The notes under the pieces were generated by a model, which was given only the letters and a program-made list of their open reading frames with translations, was not told where the DNA came from and did no database searches. From NCBI GenBank assembly GCA_963706685.1, contig CAVPMY010000005.1, positions 953,648 through 1,017,647 on the forward strand: a DNA stretch of 64,000 bases, read 5' to 3'. A program made the position numbers and the translations under genes. Below, piece by piece: positions 47,216 through 58,986 of the stretch. Position 1 is the first letter of the stretch, and each line of letters begins with the position of its first letter. The DNA is from CADEEN01 sp963706685. GTDB lineage: Bacteria > Pseudomonadota > Gammaproteobacteria > Burkholderiales > Burkholderiaceae_C.

Positions 47216-48077
47216 GGTATGCAAATTAATCCATGTATCCAAATCTTTTCATGATCTCCTTGTGGTGGCTCAACAATCTTTCCGATCTGAGCCCGAGATA
47301 ATCCGGTTTTCCATTCATTGGATATCCCCTTTCTGAAAAATACTTCCGTATTTATGCCTCTTTCCTTAAATCCATCCCGTGTTTCCATTGCCTTTAGCGT
47401 TTTGAAATCACTGTTATTAATAGCCTCCCTGATTCTTTGTTCCCCGTAAGGGAGATCCAGGAAATCCACCGCACTTTTGAAAGTTTCCAGGGGATCTTCC
47501 AGCATATCTTCATACCTGATCAAATGAAGCGGGAGTCCTGAATCCCTTGTCCAGGAGCAGACATGATTTGACCATGATTTAATTGTCTGTTCTGTCTGAA
47601 TATACAGGCCATCCTTTCTTCACAGAGTTTTGAAAAATCATCATTTAAGATAGAAATAGTATGATCAATGGCTTCATTGTTATGATAAGAATAGGATATG
47701 GCTACGTCAAGTGGATTCCTGATGATATAAATAACCCCTTTTGTAATCTCCTTAGGAAATATGGGATCTCCCCTGCGGTTTAGTGTCCAGGCCTCATGGG
47801 TTTTTATATAGACATTTCCTTCCTTGTCCTCCGAATATCTTTTAAACATCTCGGGCCGAAGCCTATCGATCTCATCAGTCGTCAATTCGGAAGAATGCAG
47901 CCCCAGGTAGCTGTCCAGGATTCTCCTGTTGCTTGAAATCGTCGTTTTAGACAATTCATTAATGCTAACTGCCCCGGGGGAATCCGAAAAGAGGTTGCTC
48001 AGAAAAATGCGAAACCAGGTATTTCCCGACTTTGGATAGGATGCCAGCCAGACCATATTCCTTCTTGTTTCAGGCAT
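47212..48077 (-). pseudogene. PAPS-dependent sulfotransferase, one-base frameshift
   Basis: Sulfotransferase (about 288 residues after correction). The 5'-phosphosulfate loop is WLASYPKSGNTWFR and the 3'-phosphate motif is YIIRNPLDVAISYSYH. It begins MPETRRNMVWLAS, overlapping the HPr-kinase-like stop. One missing base at about 47,610 breaks ..ERMAC and ..QTEQTIKSWSNHVCSW; the rest, to RIRYEDMLEDPLETFKSAV, is normal. In this operon the natural substrate would be the lasso peptide (for example Tyr8, Ser or Thr), but this is inferred. Confidence 0.82.
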
Positions 48078-48975
48078 CAGTTCTTAAAAATAATTTCAGA
48101 AACATATTTTGCAAATTCCGGGATATTAAGAGGATTATAGGGTCTGCTTACTTCGAACATTTTAATGGAATTCACCAGCCGGGACAGGTTGTGAAAATGC
48201 ACCTCTGTCTGGTTCATTTTATCAATGAACTGCAGGCGGTAGGTATTGTCACGCAGGAGATGAAATTTATCCCGGCCAAGGATTTCCGAATAAGAGAAAT
48301 CTCTTGAATTGGAGGGGCTAAATATGACTATCTTTGACAGGGCGGGTGTTTCTTCCTCGGGAACAGGAATGGATTTCCTGTATTTTTCCAGCAACGGTCT
48401 TACTTTCGCTAAATCAGTTACCTGGTTTAAGTGAAGCAGTACATCCTTCCAGAGTTTTAAATGTGGTATTCCATTTTCTACTCTGAAACCATGCTTTCCG
48501 TTTTGGACAATGACCGAAATATCATCGGCAATAACTGAATATCCAAGCTCCTGAAGACCAGCTGCAAGGGTGGATTTCCCGCACCTGATTGCCCGGAAAA
48601 AATCACTGTTTGCTTCCCATCTGTAACTGCACTGCCGTGAATGGCCAGCATTCCACGCTGATGCAGCAAGGCCCCGATCACTGATCCCAACAATAACAAC
48701 CTGATTTCGGAGGGAAGGGCAGCTTTTTCAGCCTGAATGATGATCCTGCTCCCGTCTTGTACCCTGTACCGGCCTATGCCTTCAAACCTGAACAGAAAAT
48801 CATTATAAGCAGCCTCAAATAATATCCCGGATCCTCTGACTTCGGGCAAATGTTCGGGGACCTTACCAAAATCAATGGTAACATCCGCCATGATCTCCTG
48901 AACCGGAGATAACTCGGGTAACTCCAATTCAGAACAGATAGTTAAACCATATACTTTATAGTGGTATTTATTCAT
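48077..48975 (-). pseudogene. HPr-kinase-like protein, one-base frameshift
   Basis: A 299-residue P-loop protein after correction. It begins MNKYHYKVYGLTICSELELP; the AIHGSAV segment, then Walker A SGQSGAGKSTLAAGLQ, and ADDISVI match the HprK family used as lasso-peptide kinases. One A is missing in a run at about 48,578, shifting the frame just inside the P-loop (GAGKST). The N-terminal half is a fold shared with other lasso-linked kinases. Predicted to phosphorylate the terminal Ser of the precursor. Confidence 0.78.
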
Positions 48976-49070
48976 GATCCCCTCCGGAAAGCCAGACAAA
49001 GAGGCAAGCTGTTTTCCGCCACAAAGATAACAAAACGGGAAATTAACAGGATTCGTATATTTTTGTGAGC

Positions 49071-50923
49071 ATGGCTTCTTTCTTCTTGTTTTTCAACAAA
49101 TCGATCAACAAAGGAACCAGGAGTGCTCTTCAGGATGCTCGCGAAACATACGATGACACTTCCTCCTGGGATTTTGTGGACCAAAAAACGGGCTGCTGTA
49201 TTACCTCGGATGCTAGAATAGATTACCGGCAGGAATTAATGGGAAAATTAGGTATTCAGGGAAATGTACCCGGGGATCTTTCTGATAGTAAACTGATTCT
49301 ATTTGCATACTTAAAATGGGGGGAGGACTGCCTGTCCCATCTTTACGGGGATTTTTCATTTGTAATATGGGACCCCGTGAAAGAAGAAATCCTGTGTGCA
49401 AGAGATCATTTCGGATGCAGACCCCTCTATTATGTAGATCAACCAGGATACCTGGCGGTGGCTTCGAAAATTTCCGCTTTTACACGTTTGCCCGGTTTCA
49501 GCTTCGAAATCCGAGAACAATATATTCTGGACGCCATTTGCTCCATCGAGCAAACAGGATCCCAATCTGCATATAAAGGGATTCACAGGCTCAAACCGGC
49601 TCACTATTTGAAGCAAAGCCCTGGTCAATTCCCCGCTCAATGCCGGTACTGGGATTTAAAATCAAATGAACGCTTTGGAGGTTTGACATTAAAAGAAGCT
49701 GGCGATGGGCTAAGGAGCAGAATAATTGAGGCTGTCGGACAAAGATGTCAGGGCTCCCTGGCAAATCGGAGTGGAGTTGAGCGGAGGTCTTGATTCCTCT
49801 GGTATTGCCTCAGTTTTGGCAGGGCTATTGGCTCCTGGAGCTAGGCTCAATGCTTTCACACACTCCATATCTCCCGCTGCAGGGCAACAAATGCACCTGA
49901 AGCACGAAATGGAGTACTGTACCTCCTTGCTTGAAAAGTATGACTCGATCAGACAATTTATTATTACCGGGGAGGATTCAGCAGGGAGTTACAGGGCCTT
50001 ATGTGAGGCCTTATATACTTTATATAAACCTGTTAATCTGCATTATGCCCTGAACTCCGACGTATTATTTGAGGTGGCGGGCAAGTCCGGAACTTCATGT
50101 ATTTTCTCCGGCCTTGGGGGTGATGAAGGCATCACATACAACGGATACGGGTATTTTAATGAGCTGATCCGCAAGGGTCAACATTCCAAATTAAGAGACA
50201 ATATTAAGCGCATCGTTCTTACCCAGGGCAAAGGATTGCGCAGGCGTTTGATCAGGCTCTATTTAAATTACTATGCACCGCGGGCCATAAAACCTTTTAA
50301 GAAGGATTGGAGAAAGGCCGGTTTTCGCTCCTTTGCCCTTCAAAAAGATCTTGATCGGAAATACAGGATGAGGAGAAGGTTTTTTAAAGCCAAATCCTTT
50401 CCGGGAAAGCCTGGTGTGAGAGATATGCAGTATTTCAGGTTAATGTATCCTAATATCCCTGAACGAATCGAGGAGACTTACCTTCTGGCTCAGGCACATG
50501 GAATAGAATACAGCTATCCCTTCCTGGATGTGAAACTGGTGGAATTTTTCTATTCCCTGCCCTCGGAATATAAATACAGGGATGGAACAGGGAGGTATCT
50601 TTTCCGCCTGGCGATGAAGGATATCTTGCCGGAAAAAATCAGAATGAGAAACGATAAAGGTGAAAACACCATTCCAAATGTCTTTGCAGAGGGTAGTGAA
50701 TGATGAGGCGGCTTTTCGGAAGATTATTGATGAAGGCCGCCTGAAAAATCAATATCACTATGTGGACTATGCTAAGCTTCACAGGATGCTGGACAGCTTT
50801 AAAAAAACAGGAGGACTGAAAAGCCGGGATTTTGGTTTAAAGGCATTTCAAAGTGCAATGAGTGTATTGATCCTTCAGCAATGGCAGAGGGAGGGGAAGA
50901 TTGATATCGGGATCAAGTGTTAA
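49071..50923 (+). pseudogene. Asparagine-synthetase-like lasso cyclase, two frameshifts
   Basis: Homologue of asparagine synthetase B (McjC/lasso C). It starts MASFFLFFNKSINKGT and so lacks the N-terminal Cys of the glutaminase site, as in cyclases. HFGCRPLYYV and the synthetase motif ELSGGLDSSGIASV are visible, with GLGGDEGITYNGYG and a C-terminal part ending GKIDIGIKC. Frames shift at about 49,733 and 50,690. The corrected protein is about 617 residues. It would activate the acidic side chain (Glu9) and close the ring. Divergent from the operon. Confidence 0.85.
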
Positions 50924-50978
50924 GAAGGGGCTGTCAATATTGCCATAGTCATAATAGTGCAAATGCCCTCAAAATTAA

Positions 50979-51473
50979 TCATTCCTCTGGCCTGCAGCCA
51001 TTAAAACCCTCCATTAGTTCCCTCAGCGAGGGAATAAGGTTTTTTAACTCCTCCGGTTCATTCATGTATTCGAAGGTTACTCTTTTCACTTCGTTTTCAA
51101 ATCCGAGTTCCAACCATTCAGCTCCACCGTCGGCACAGTCCGGACAGCCAATCACTTCATCCATTTCCAGGAAAGCATGAATGTTCATATCATCGAGATA
51201 TGCTGGCAGGGGGTTCTGTATAAACACCAGGCTGCAGGAGGAATCCGGAAGGTTTCCTTCAATATCCCATCCGCGTTTGGTAAAAGTAACACCCCCGCTC
51301 ACAACGATTTCCCGGACACAATAACCCAGACATTCTCCAAAAGACGTTCCATAGGAAAGGTACTCAACTTGCACGGTATTTTCCAACTTCTCTTCCTCGC
51401 ACTGAAAATTTGAGAACAGGACAATTGAAAAAAGAGTCAGTAAACAAATTCTGATAATTTTCATGTTCATCAT
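50979..51473 (-). CDS. Putative lipoprotein
   Basis: A 164-residue protein with signal MKIIRICLLTLFSIVLFS and lipobox SNFQC. Rich in Glu, with several Cys (SFGECLGYCV, GCPDCADGG), suggesting disulfides. Not recognised by family. It is on the strand opposite to the cyclase and its role with the lasso cluster is unknown. Start could be any of three nearby Met codons. Confidence 0.55.
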   Translation of the reverse strand: MMNMKIIRICLLTLFSIVLFSNFQCEEEKLENTVQVEYLSYGTSFGECLGYCVREIVVSGGVTFTKRGWDIEGNLPDSSCSLVFIQNPLPAYLDDMNIHAFLEMDEVIGCPDCADGGAEWLELGFENEVKRVTFEYMNEPEELKNLIPSLRELMEGFNGCRPEE

Positions 51474-51570
51474 TTTATATGATTATGATGCCGTGAACGG
51501 TATTATAGTTGCGTTATCAAAAAATTTAGTTTTATAATGCTGTCAACACCCCCGTCAACATAAATTGCAA

Positions 51571-51601
51571 AGCCCCCGATATCCGAAGATCAACGGGGGC
51601 T
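51571..51601. terminator. Hairpin terminator before tRNA-Phe
   Basis: AGCCCCCG/CGGGGGCT stem (8 bp) with a 15-nt loop; on the minus strand it lies just past the tRNA, so it likely ends the tRNA transcript. Confidence 0.6.
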
Positions 51602-51615
51602 TCGCGGTTTGGCGG

Positions 51616-51688
51616 TGGTGCCACCAGGAATCGAACCAGGGACACCAGGATTTTCAGTCCTGTGCTCTACCAACTGAGCTATGGCACC
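51616..51688 (-). tRNA. tRNA-Phe (GAA)
   Basis: The 73-nt cloverleaf has acceptor GGTGCCA/TGGCACC, anticodon loop CTGAAAATC with anticodon GAA, D loop AGCTCAGTTGGTAGAGC and T loop GGTTCGATTCC. The 3' CCA is not encoded, as is usual in Bacteroidetes. Confidence 0.95.
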
Positions 51689-51775
51689 GATGCTGTAAAA
51701 GCGAGGCAAATTTATAAATATTTTTGCAAAATTCTAATGAATTTAATGCTTTTGTTTTTATACTTTTGTCCCGAA

Positions 51776-53010
51776 ATGACAGCAGACCTACAGACATACA
51801 CCTATAAGAACGGCATTCGATTGATTCACAGGCCCAACCAGTCGGAAGTGGCCCATTTTGGGCTCATTGTCCACACGGGTACCCGGGATGAGAATCCGGA
51901 GGAGCATGGCATGGCCCATTTCATGGAACATATGTTCTTTAAAGGCACCCAAAAAGATCTGCTTACCAGATCATTTCCAGGCTGGAGGATGTGGGGGGGG
52001 AGATTAATGCCTATACCACCAAAGAGGAGACAGCCCTTTATGCTTCCTTTCTGAAGCAGGATTACCTGCAGGGCCATGGAGTTGATCCAGGATATCTTTC
52101 TTCATTCCAGCTTTCCGGAGAAAGGAACGGCAAAAGGAGGCTGAAGTGATTCTGAGCGAGATCCAGGGATATGATGATTCGCCTTCTGAACTTATATTTG
52201 ACAGGGCCGAAGAATTGCTCTTTCCCAGATCATTCCATTGGAAGAAATATCCTGGGTTCGGAAGAATCCCTGGGCAGATTTCGGAACGGAATGCTCTGGA
52301 AAAATTCCAGACGGAGAATTATGCAACCGAAGAAATGGTACTCTCTTTGGTGGGTAATATTCCGTTTGAGCAAATCGGTAAGGCAGCTGAAAAATATTTT
52401 GGCGAGATTCCTCATAAAATCCAGAAGCAGAAAACGAATCAAACCGGACACTGTATCGGCACCAAAGCATCATTGAAAAAAGAAATACCTTACCAGAAAC
52501 ACTGCATGCTGGTTGGAGAAGCCTATGCTCTGACCCGATCCAAAGACGATTACAGCTCTATCTGTTAAATAATATCCTGGGTGGTCCGGGAATGAACTCC
52601 AGGCTGAATATGGCCTGAGGGAACGGCGGGGTTACTCCTACAGTGCCGAATCGCATTATGCTCCTTATACCGATACCGGGGTCATGATGATCTATTTCAG
52701 TTGTGATCCGGATAAGTTCAGCAATCCATGCAGGTATACCAGGGAGGAGATCTCGCAAACTCCGCAGCCGCTTGATTTCCGGAGAATAGGCTGAGCCATG
52801 CACGAAAACAGCTGATGGGACAGCTGGCCATCTCCTATGAAAACAATGAACATCTGATGCTTACCCCGGCAAGCGGATATCTGGTTTTTAACCAGGTCGA
52901 CACCCTGGAGACCATTCGCAAAAACCTGGAGCATTATCAGCCGCTGAAAGCTGAGGGAAACGGCCAATGAGATCTTGGATTCCGATAAATCTGAACCTCC
53001 TTATTTTTGA
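51776..53010 (+). pseudogene. M16 zinc peptidase, frameshifted
   Basis: Starts MTADLQTYTYKNGIRLIHRP. The inverted zinc motif HxxEH is seen in HFMEHMFFKGT and the second region INAYTTKEETALYASFLKQD appears in shifted frames, then ENYATEEMVLSLVGNI. At least five frameshifts (about 51,965, 52,030, 52,240, 52,330, 52,560) break it; the end carries EILDSDK. It is probably a normal processing protease with uncorrected sequence errors. Confidence 0.78.
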
Positions 53011-53013
53011 ATA

Positions 53014-53675
53014 ATGGAATTATTTACAGATGCCGAAGTGCTGGACCGTTACCTGGTAGAACACTCTCCGCAAGGAAGATCCGGTACTTGAGGAATTGGC
53101 CAGACATACCTACCTCAACGAGGTACATCCCAGTATGTTGTCGGGCCATATCCTGGGAAGTTTTCTCTGACCCTCTTCAGCAAGCTATGTCGCCCTTCGC
53201 AGAATCCTGGAGATTGGAACCTACACCGGATATTCTGCCATTTGCCTGGCACAAAGGCCTCAAAAAAGGAGGGGAATGCTAACCACCCTTGAGGTGAATG
53301 ATGAGCTTCGAGAATACAGCACTGAACTTTTTTGAAAAAGCGGATCTAGCAGAATCCGGATCGAGCTTGATCAATGGAGATGCCCTGGAGCTTATCCCGA
53401 CACTAAAGGATACCTTTGACCTGGTTTTTATAGATGCCAATAAGGACGACTATCCCCTGTATTACGAATCTGATATCGACCAAAGGTGGCTCCCGGGGGA
53501 TATATCCTTGCAGACAATGTTCTTTGGGGAGGAAAGGTACTTGATGATCGGAGAAACGGATCAGCACTACCAGGACAATCAGAAGATTTAACCAGATGGT
53601 TACCCTTAGATCCAGGGAGTGGAAAACCTGCTGCTGCCCATCAGGGATGGAATTATGGTGATTAAAAAAGTATAA
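53014..53675 (+). pseudogene. Class I O-methyltransferase, frameshifted
   Basis: Family 3 O-methyltransferase. The recognisable order is MELFTDAEVLDRYLVEHSP, ARHTYLNEVHPSMLSG, RILEIGTYTGYSAICLA (SAM loop), DTFDLVFIDANKDDYPLYYE and a C-terminal RDGIMVIKKV. Frames change at about 53,080, 53,170, 53,290, 53,500 and 53,600. The substrate is unknown; it follows the peptidase gene by 3 bp. Confidence 0.75.
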
Positions 53676-53766
53676 TTGTTTAATATTATTACAAATTATT
53701 AACTAAACAAAACCTGCTGTCCAGTTTGTTAATTGCCTGAACTTACACAGAAGAATCAATATATAA

Positions 53767-54657
53767 ATGGCAGTATATTCAATCAAGGAACTGGAAAAAT
53801 TATCGGGTATCAAGGCCCATACCATCCGGATATGGGAAAAACGGTATAACCTGATTGAACCCCACCGTACCAATACCAATATCCGGTATTATACCGATGC
53901 AGATCTGAAAAAGATCCTGAATGTGCCTGTACTGAACCGTCAGGGAATTAAAATATCTCAGTATAGCCAGGCTGAATGATCTGGAGCTGAAAGAGGAGAT
54001 CATCGAGAGTACTTCCACAAGCTCCCATCGCAGCGATACCCTGATTGATTCTCATGATACTGTCCATGATCGATCTGGATGAATACAAGCTTGAAGCCAT
54101 CATTGAACAAATCAATTTCACAAAATTGGTTTAAGGCCACGGTAACTGATGTTCTCTATCCCTTTCTTGCAGAAAGTTGGAATCCTCTGGCAATCCGGGG
54201 ACGTATATCCGGCCCAGGAGCATTTTGTTTCCTACCTGATCCGCCAGAAGATCATTGCAGCCACGGATAAATTGCCCAATACTTTTAATCCAAAAGGTAA
54301 AAAGATTCCTTCTCTACTCTTCCCGAAGGAGAATGGCATGAAATCGCACTGTTATTTGCACAATACCTGATCAAGGAAGCCAATCATGAAGTCATTTACC
54401 TGGGACAGTCAGTTCCCTATTCAGATATTCTGGCCATCGGTGCAGCCAAACTTCGATTTTATCCTGATTTCCAGTACCAACCAGCCGACCGGATTTGACC
54501 TGCAGGTTTTACCTGAAGGACCTGGGCGGGGCATTTCCGGATAAAAAAATCTTCTATTTTTCCAGCCTGGTTCAGATCAATGAAGAGCGAATTGTCCGAA
54601 AATCATATTCCATTACACAGTGTTCAGGACCTGACCGATTTTCTCCGCGACCTCTAG
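53767..54657 (+). pseudogene. CarH/LitR-like B12-dependent MerR regulator, frameshifted
   Basis: N-terminal MerR HTH begins MAVYSIKELEKLSGIKAHTI. The middle has the W-x9-EH motif of B12 photoreceptors (WQSGDVYPAQEH) and the cobalamin-binding segment EWHEIALLFAQYLIKEANHEV then YLGQSVPYSDI. Proteins of this type sense light through adenosylcobalamin and control carotenoid or photoprotection genes. Frames shift at about 53,970, 54,070, 54,150 and later; the last readable part ends LHSVQDLTDFLRDL. It precedes an ECF sigma gene. Confidence 0.72.
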
Positions 54658-54848
54658 TTTACTGCACCCAGGGGCTTAGATGGCTTTGTGTTTAATCATA
54701 CCTGAACCCTGATCAACAAAATTAGAATTTTTCGTAATTTAGAATAGGTCATATTAAAATACCTTGAACTCTTTTATTTATAAGGGCTTTCGGACTATTC
54801 TCCTTATTTGGAATTTCGTAAATTTCAGCTGTTATGAAATTCACACCC

Positions 54849-54879
54849 TTGACTTGTGTTTAATTATAACGTATATTTG
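54849..54879 (+). promoter_or_regulatory. Bacteroidetes-type promoter for the sigma-factor gene
   Basis: TTG (54,849-54,851), 20 bp, then TATATTTG (54,872-54,879), matching the -33/-7 TTG-N19-21-TAnnTTTG pattern of Bacteroidetes. It lies 45 bp before the sigma ATG. Confidence 0.65.
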
Positions 54880-54923
54880 TTAAACAATTAAATGCAACGA
54901 TAAACTTTAAAGCACCACATATC

Positions 54924-55429
54924 ATGACAACAATGGAATTTAACAACAAGCTGATAAGCATGGAAGACAGGCTTGGAAAGATTTGCCATGAGCCTGACAG
55001 CCAACCGGGAAGCAGCAAAGGACCTGGTACAGGAAACATACTTAAAAGCACTGTCTTCAAAAGATAAATTCATTGAGTTTACAAATTTTGAAGCCTGGGC
55101 CTATACCATATATGAAAAACACCTTTATTAATAATTACAGGAAGGCTGTCAGGCAAAATACCATTGTAGATACAACCAAAGATCTATATTACCTGAATAA
55201 TTCAAAGGAATCCAACTTTATCAAACCCGATTCCAGCATGCAGCATAAAGAGATCAACAAGCACATCGACAATCTGCAGGATGAGTTAAAGGTTCCTTTT
55301 CTGATGCACACGCAAGGATTTAAATACAAGGAAATCGCTGAGAAGCTTGACCTTAAGATCGGAACTGTGAAAAGCCGGATCTTCTTTACCCGAAAGAAAC
55401 TAATGGAATCACTTGTGGATTACCAGTAG
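54924..55429 (+). pseudogene. ECF-type RNA polymerase sigma factor, two frameshifts
   Basis: About 168 residues. N-terminal MTTMEFNNKLISMEDRLG, then (next frame) LTANREAAKDLVQETYLKAL (sigma region 2 core), then FEAWAYTIMKNTFINNYRK and the region 4 helix KYKEIAEKLDLKIGTVKSRI. Shifts at about 54,978 and 55,110. Together with the CarH-like gene it resembles the LitR/LitS light-response pairs, but no carotenoid gene is next to it. Confidence 0.75.
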
Positions 55430-55462
55430 AGACGCTATTAAATCAGTTATAGAATTAATATC

Positions 55463-55498
55463 AAGGGCAGTCTGAAGACAGGCTGCCCTTGCTTTTTT
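55463..55498. terminator. Terminator between sigma gene and malic enzyme
   Basis: AAGGGCAG / CTGCCCTT stem followed by GCTTTTTT on the plus strand, between convergent genes. Confidence 0.75.
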
Positions 55499-55510
55499 AT
55501 CTCATGTAGT

Positions 55511-57794
55511 CTATCCCCTGAACTGGGCATCCACAACTGCAAAAGCAGCCATATCCACGATTTCCCTCACTTCACTCTCCATCTGAAGGATATGTATGGG
55601 TTTTCCAAGCCCAAGCAGAATGGGCCCGGTAACCTGGCTGCCGCCAATCTCCTGCATCATTTTATAAGCAATATTGCCAGAACTCAGATTGGGAAATATA
55701 ATGGTATTTACCTTTTTGTCCCCCAATTTACTGAAGGGAAATTTCTGCTTTCTCAACTCTGTGTTCAAGGCATAATTCATCTGCATCTCTCCATCCACAA
55801 TCAGTTCAGGATACTCTTTGTGAAGGATCTCAACAGCTTCCCTGGCCCGAATGGCACTTGCTCCTTTGATGGCCCCAAAATTTGAATAGGAAACCAATGC
55901 GATTACCGGTTCAATATTGAAATGCTCAACCTGTTCAGCCACCATGCACGGTGGTATCTCACCAGGGTTCGGGCAGCTGGGCTGAATATTAACCGTGGTA
56001 TCGGCAAAGAAGTAGGGGCCTTTTTTGGTATGCACAATATACATCCCGGCAATATGCTTCTGCGGATTATTGGTGCCTGCAATCTGAATGGCTGGCCTGA
56101 TCACATCAGCATATTTGCTTGAGAATCCTGAAAGGAAGGCATCTGCATCTCCTTCTGTCACCATCATCATTCCAAACTGGTTGGCCAAGCTCATCTGTTG
56201 CAAGCGCATCCTCATAGGTCATCCCTTTTCGCTGCCGGAGCTTATATAGTTTCTGAGCATATTTCTTCCCTGGTGGATTTCATATTCGGAGCGGTCTGAT
56301 CAATGATTTCAATCCCGATCCAGTTCCAGGTGATATTCTTCGATCATCTGTTTAATCTGCTCTTTGTCACCCAGCAATACCGGATTGGCAATTTTTTCCT
56401 GAATAATGGTTTGAATGGCTTTCAGCATTTTAAAGCTGGCGGCTTCGCTAAATACCAGTCTTTTGGGATTCTGCTGTGCTTTCAATCCTTACCTCATGGA
56501 TCAGACTGATTCTCAATGCCCATTCTCTCTTTCAGGTATTCTTCGTAGGCATCCCAGTCCTCAATGGATGACTTGGCCACCCCTGATCTCCATGGCTGCC
56601 TTGGCAACTGCCGGAGCCACATGATAAATCAGCCTGGGATCCAGGGGTTTGGGAATGATATAGTCTCTTCCGAAGTGAAGGTTTTCAACCTTGTAGGCCT
56701 TATTGACCACTTCGGGCACATCTGTCTTTGGTAAGAGTAGCCAGGGCATTTACCGCTGCAATTTTCATCTCCTCGTTAATGGACGGTAGCTCTCACATCC
56801 AGTGCACCTCTGAAAATAAAGGGAAATCCCAGTACATTGTTGATCTGGTTGGGATAATCGGACCTTCCGGTTGCAAAAATAATATCCTCCCTGGCTGCAA
56901 TTGCTTTTTCATAAGCATATTTCAGGATTGGGATTGGCCATGGCAAATACAATGGGATCCCGTTTCATGGATTTTAGCATTTCGCCGTTAGCACATCTGC
57001 CACAGAAAGCCCAAGAAAGACATCTGCATCCTTTCATGGCCTCTTCCAGGGTATTCGGCCTCTGTTTCCCTGACAAACTCCTTTTTATATTTATTCAATC
57101 CTGTCTCGCGTGTATTTAAGACACCTCTGGAGTCAAGCATAATAAGCATTTTCTGCTTTTTACTCCCAGGGAAATATAGAGCTTTGCACATGAGATGGCC
57201 GATGCCCCGGCTCCATTTACCACCACCTTTATCTCCTCAATCTTTTTATCAACCAGTTCCAGGGCATTCAGCAGTCCTGCTGCTGAAATAATGGCTGTTC
57301 CATGCTGATCATCATGAAATACCGGAATATCAAGTTCCTTCTTCAGGCGTGTCCTCGATCTCAAAACATTCCGGAGCTTTGATATCCTCCAGGTTGATGC
57401 CTCCAAAGGTGGGAGCAATGGCCTTGGCCACTTCTATAAACTGATCAACATCCTTGCGATCAATTTCAATATCAAACACATCCACATCAGCAAAAATCTT
57501 AAATAGCAATCCCTTCCCTTCCATGACAGGCTTTCCCTGCCAGGGCTCCGATATCACCCAGTCCCAGTACAGCAGTTCCATTGGACATAACTGCCACCAG
57601 GTTTCCTTTGGCAGTATACTTATATGCATCCTCGGGATTATCCTTGATGGCCAGGCAGGGATCTGCAACTCCTGGTGAATAGGCAAGGGAAAGATCTCTC
57701 TGAGTGGAATGTGGTTTGGTTGGAATGACTTCAATTTTTCCTGGTCTGCCCTGCTGTGGTAATTCAGGGCATCTTCGCGTGTAATCTTTGACAT
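55511..57794 (-). pseudogene. NADP-dependent malic enzyme (MaeB type), heavily frameshifted
   Basis: Decarboxylates malate to pyruvate. N-terminal half has MSKITREDALNYHS, GKPVMEGKGLLFKIFADVDV, PVFHDDQHGTAIISAAGLL and VVNGAGASAISCAKLYI; the C-terminal half is the phosphotransacetylase-like domain typical of MaeB (DADAFLSGFSSKYADVIRPA, GPILLGLGKPIHIL). At least seven frameshifts break the gene (about 57,640-56,270). The sequence otherwise looks normal. Confidence 0.82.
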
Positions 57795-57917
57795 GATGTT
57801 GGGTTTTAGTGAAACAATCTCAAAAGTACAAAGAGTGTGACCTGCATGATACATTGAAATGACCAATAACATCATGTTATTGAACAGCATAAGATCAATG
57901 CCGTGGCAAACAGGAGA

Positions 57918-58942
57918 TCAGCGAAGAATAAATCCCTCCTTCAGGGGATCCTCCGGATCAAACCAGAAACTGGTTTTTTCCTGTAAATGAAGCTGTTCCG
58001 CTTACCTTGGGAATAATGGCCTTATGCGGCCCAAAGGTTGTTATACCAGAAATTTCAACCTCCATGGTGGTTCCCAGGATGCTCTCAATCACCATCTTTT
58101 CTCCCAATTCTCAGCTCTCCTCGTGCATGATGCAGAGCAGCCCGGGCACTTACGCCTGAGCCTGTGGCTGACCGATCCACTTCGCCGTTGGCAAAAATGC
58201 AGACATTCCGGCTATGCCTGTTGGGATGATAGGCTTTCCCTGTAAAAATGGTTCCATACAGGAAACTCAGATCCTCTTCAAAAGGATGGACAATTTTTTG
58301 ATTATTCATCACGCTTTGCTTAATCTTCATTCCCAGGTCAATCAAGTGTTGCATATTCCTAATGGTTCCAGTGATAATTCAAATTTATCCGCATCCACAA
58401 TGGCATAAAAAGCACCTCCAAAGGCCACATCATATTTCACCCTGCCAATCCCGGGAACCTGCAACCTGCTGATCCCTGATAAAGCACAAACGAAGGAACA
58501 TTTTTGAATGATACATACTAACCACCCCTCCTTCTCTCATGGCCCGTGGACACAATTTGTCCGGGAGGAGCATCAATTATCAAGCGGTGACCTATTCTCC
58601 CGCTTCTTCAATCAACCTGGTATCCAGCACAAATTTTGTCAGGGCAATGATGGCATGTCCGCACATGGTGCTGTATCCCTCGTTATGCAGAAAAAATGTT
58701 CCGAAATCAGCCTCCCTGGTACAGGGCTCGGTAATCACTGCCCCATACATGTCTGCATGACCCCTGGGTTCCCACATGCATGCCTTTGCGGATATGGTCC
58801 AGATGATCCCTGAAATATTTCCTCTTTTCCAGGATGGTTTCCCCTTAACTTCCGGATATCCATCCACCAGAATCCTTAAGGGTTCTCCTCCGGTATGCAT
58901 ATCGATGGTTGAAATTTTTAACCATCTGCAGGAGGTTTCCAC
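57918..58942 (-). pseudogene. trans-3-hydroxy-L-proline dehydratase-like, frameshifted
   Basis: Proline-racemase superfamily. The first catalytic residue is Cys in GYSTMCGHAIIAL; the second motif reads DRSATGSGVSARAALHHA, where Thr replaces the second Cys of racemases and epimerases. This Cys/Thr pair is typical of trans-3-hydroxy-L-proline dehydratase. DMHTGGEPLRILVDG gives the N-terminus. A GTG at 58,942 is the likely start. Several frameshifts (about 58,620, 58,400, 58,060). Its neighbour is a matching imine reductase. Confidence 0.72.
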
Positions 58943-58986
58943 TTTAGTTTTTTAAGCTTCCGGTACATAGTTGATCAAGTTCAATT

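Noticed and set aside
49055..49070. TATTTTTG promoter element before the cyclase gene
   Set aside because: It ends 5 bp before the ATG with no TTG at the proper distance, so it is likely chance in AT-rich DNA.
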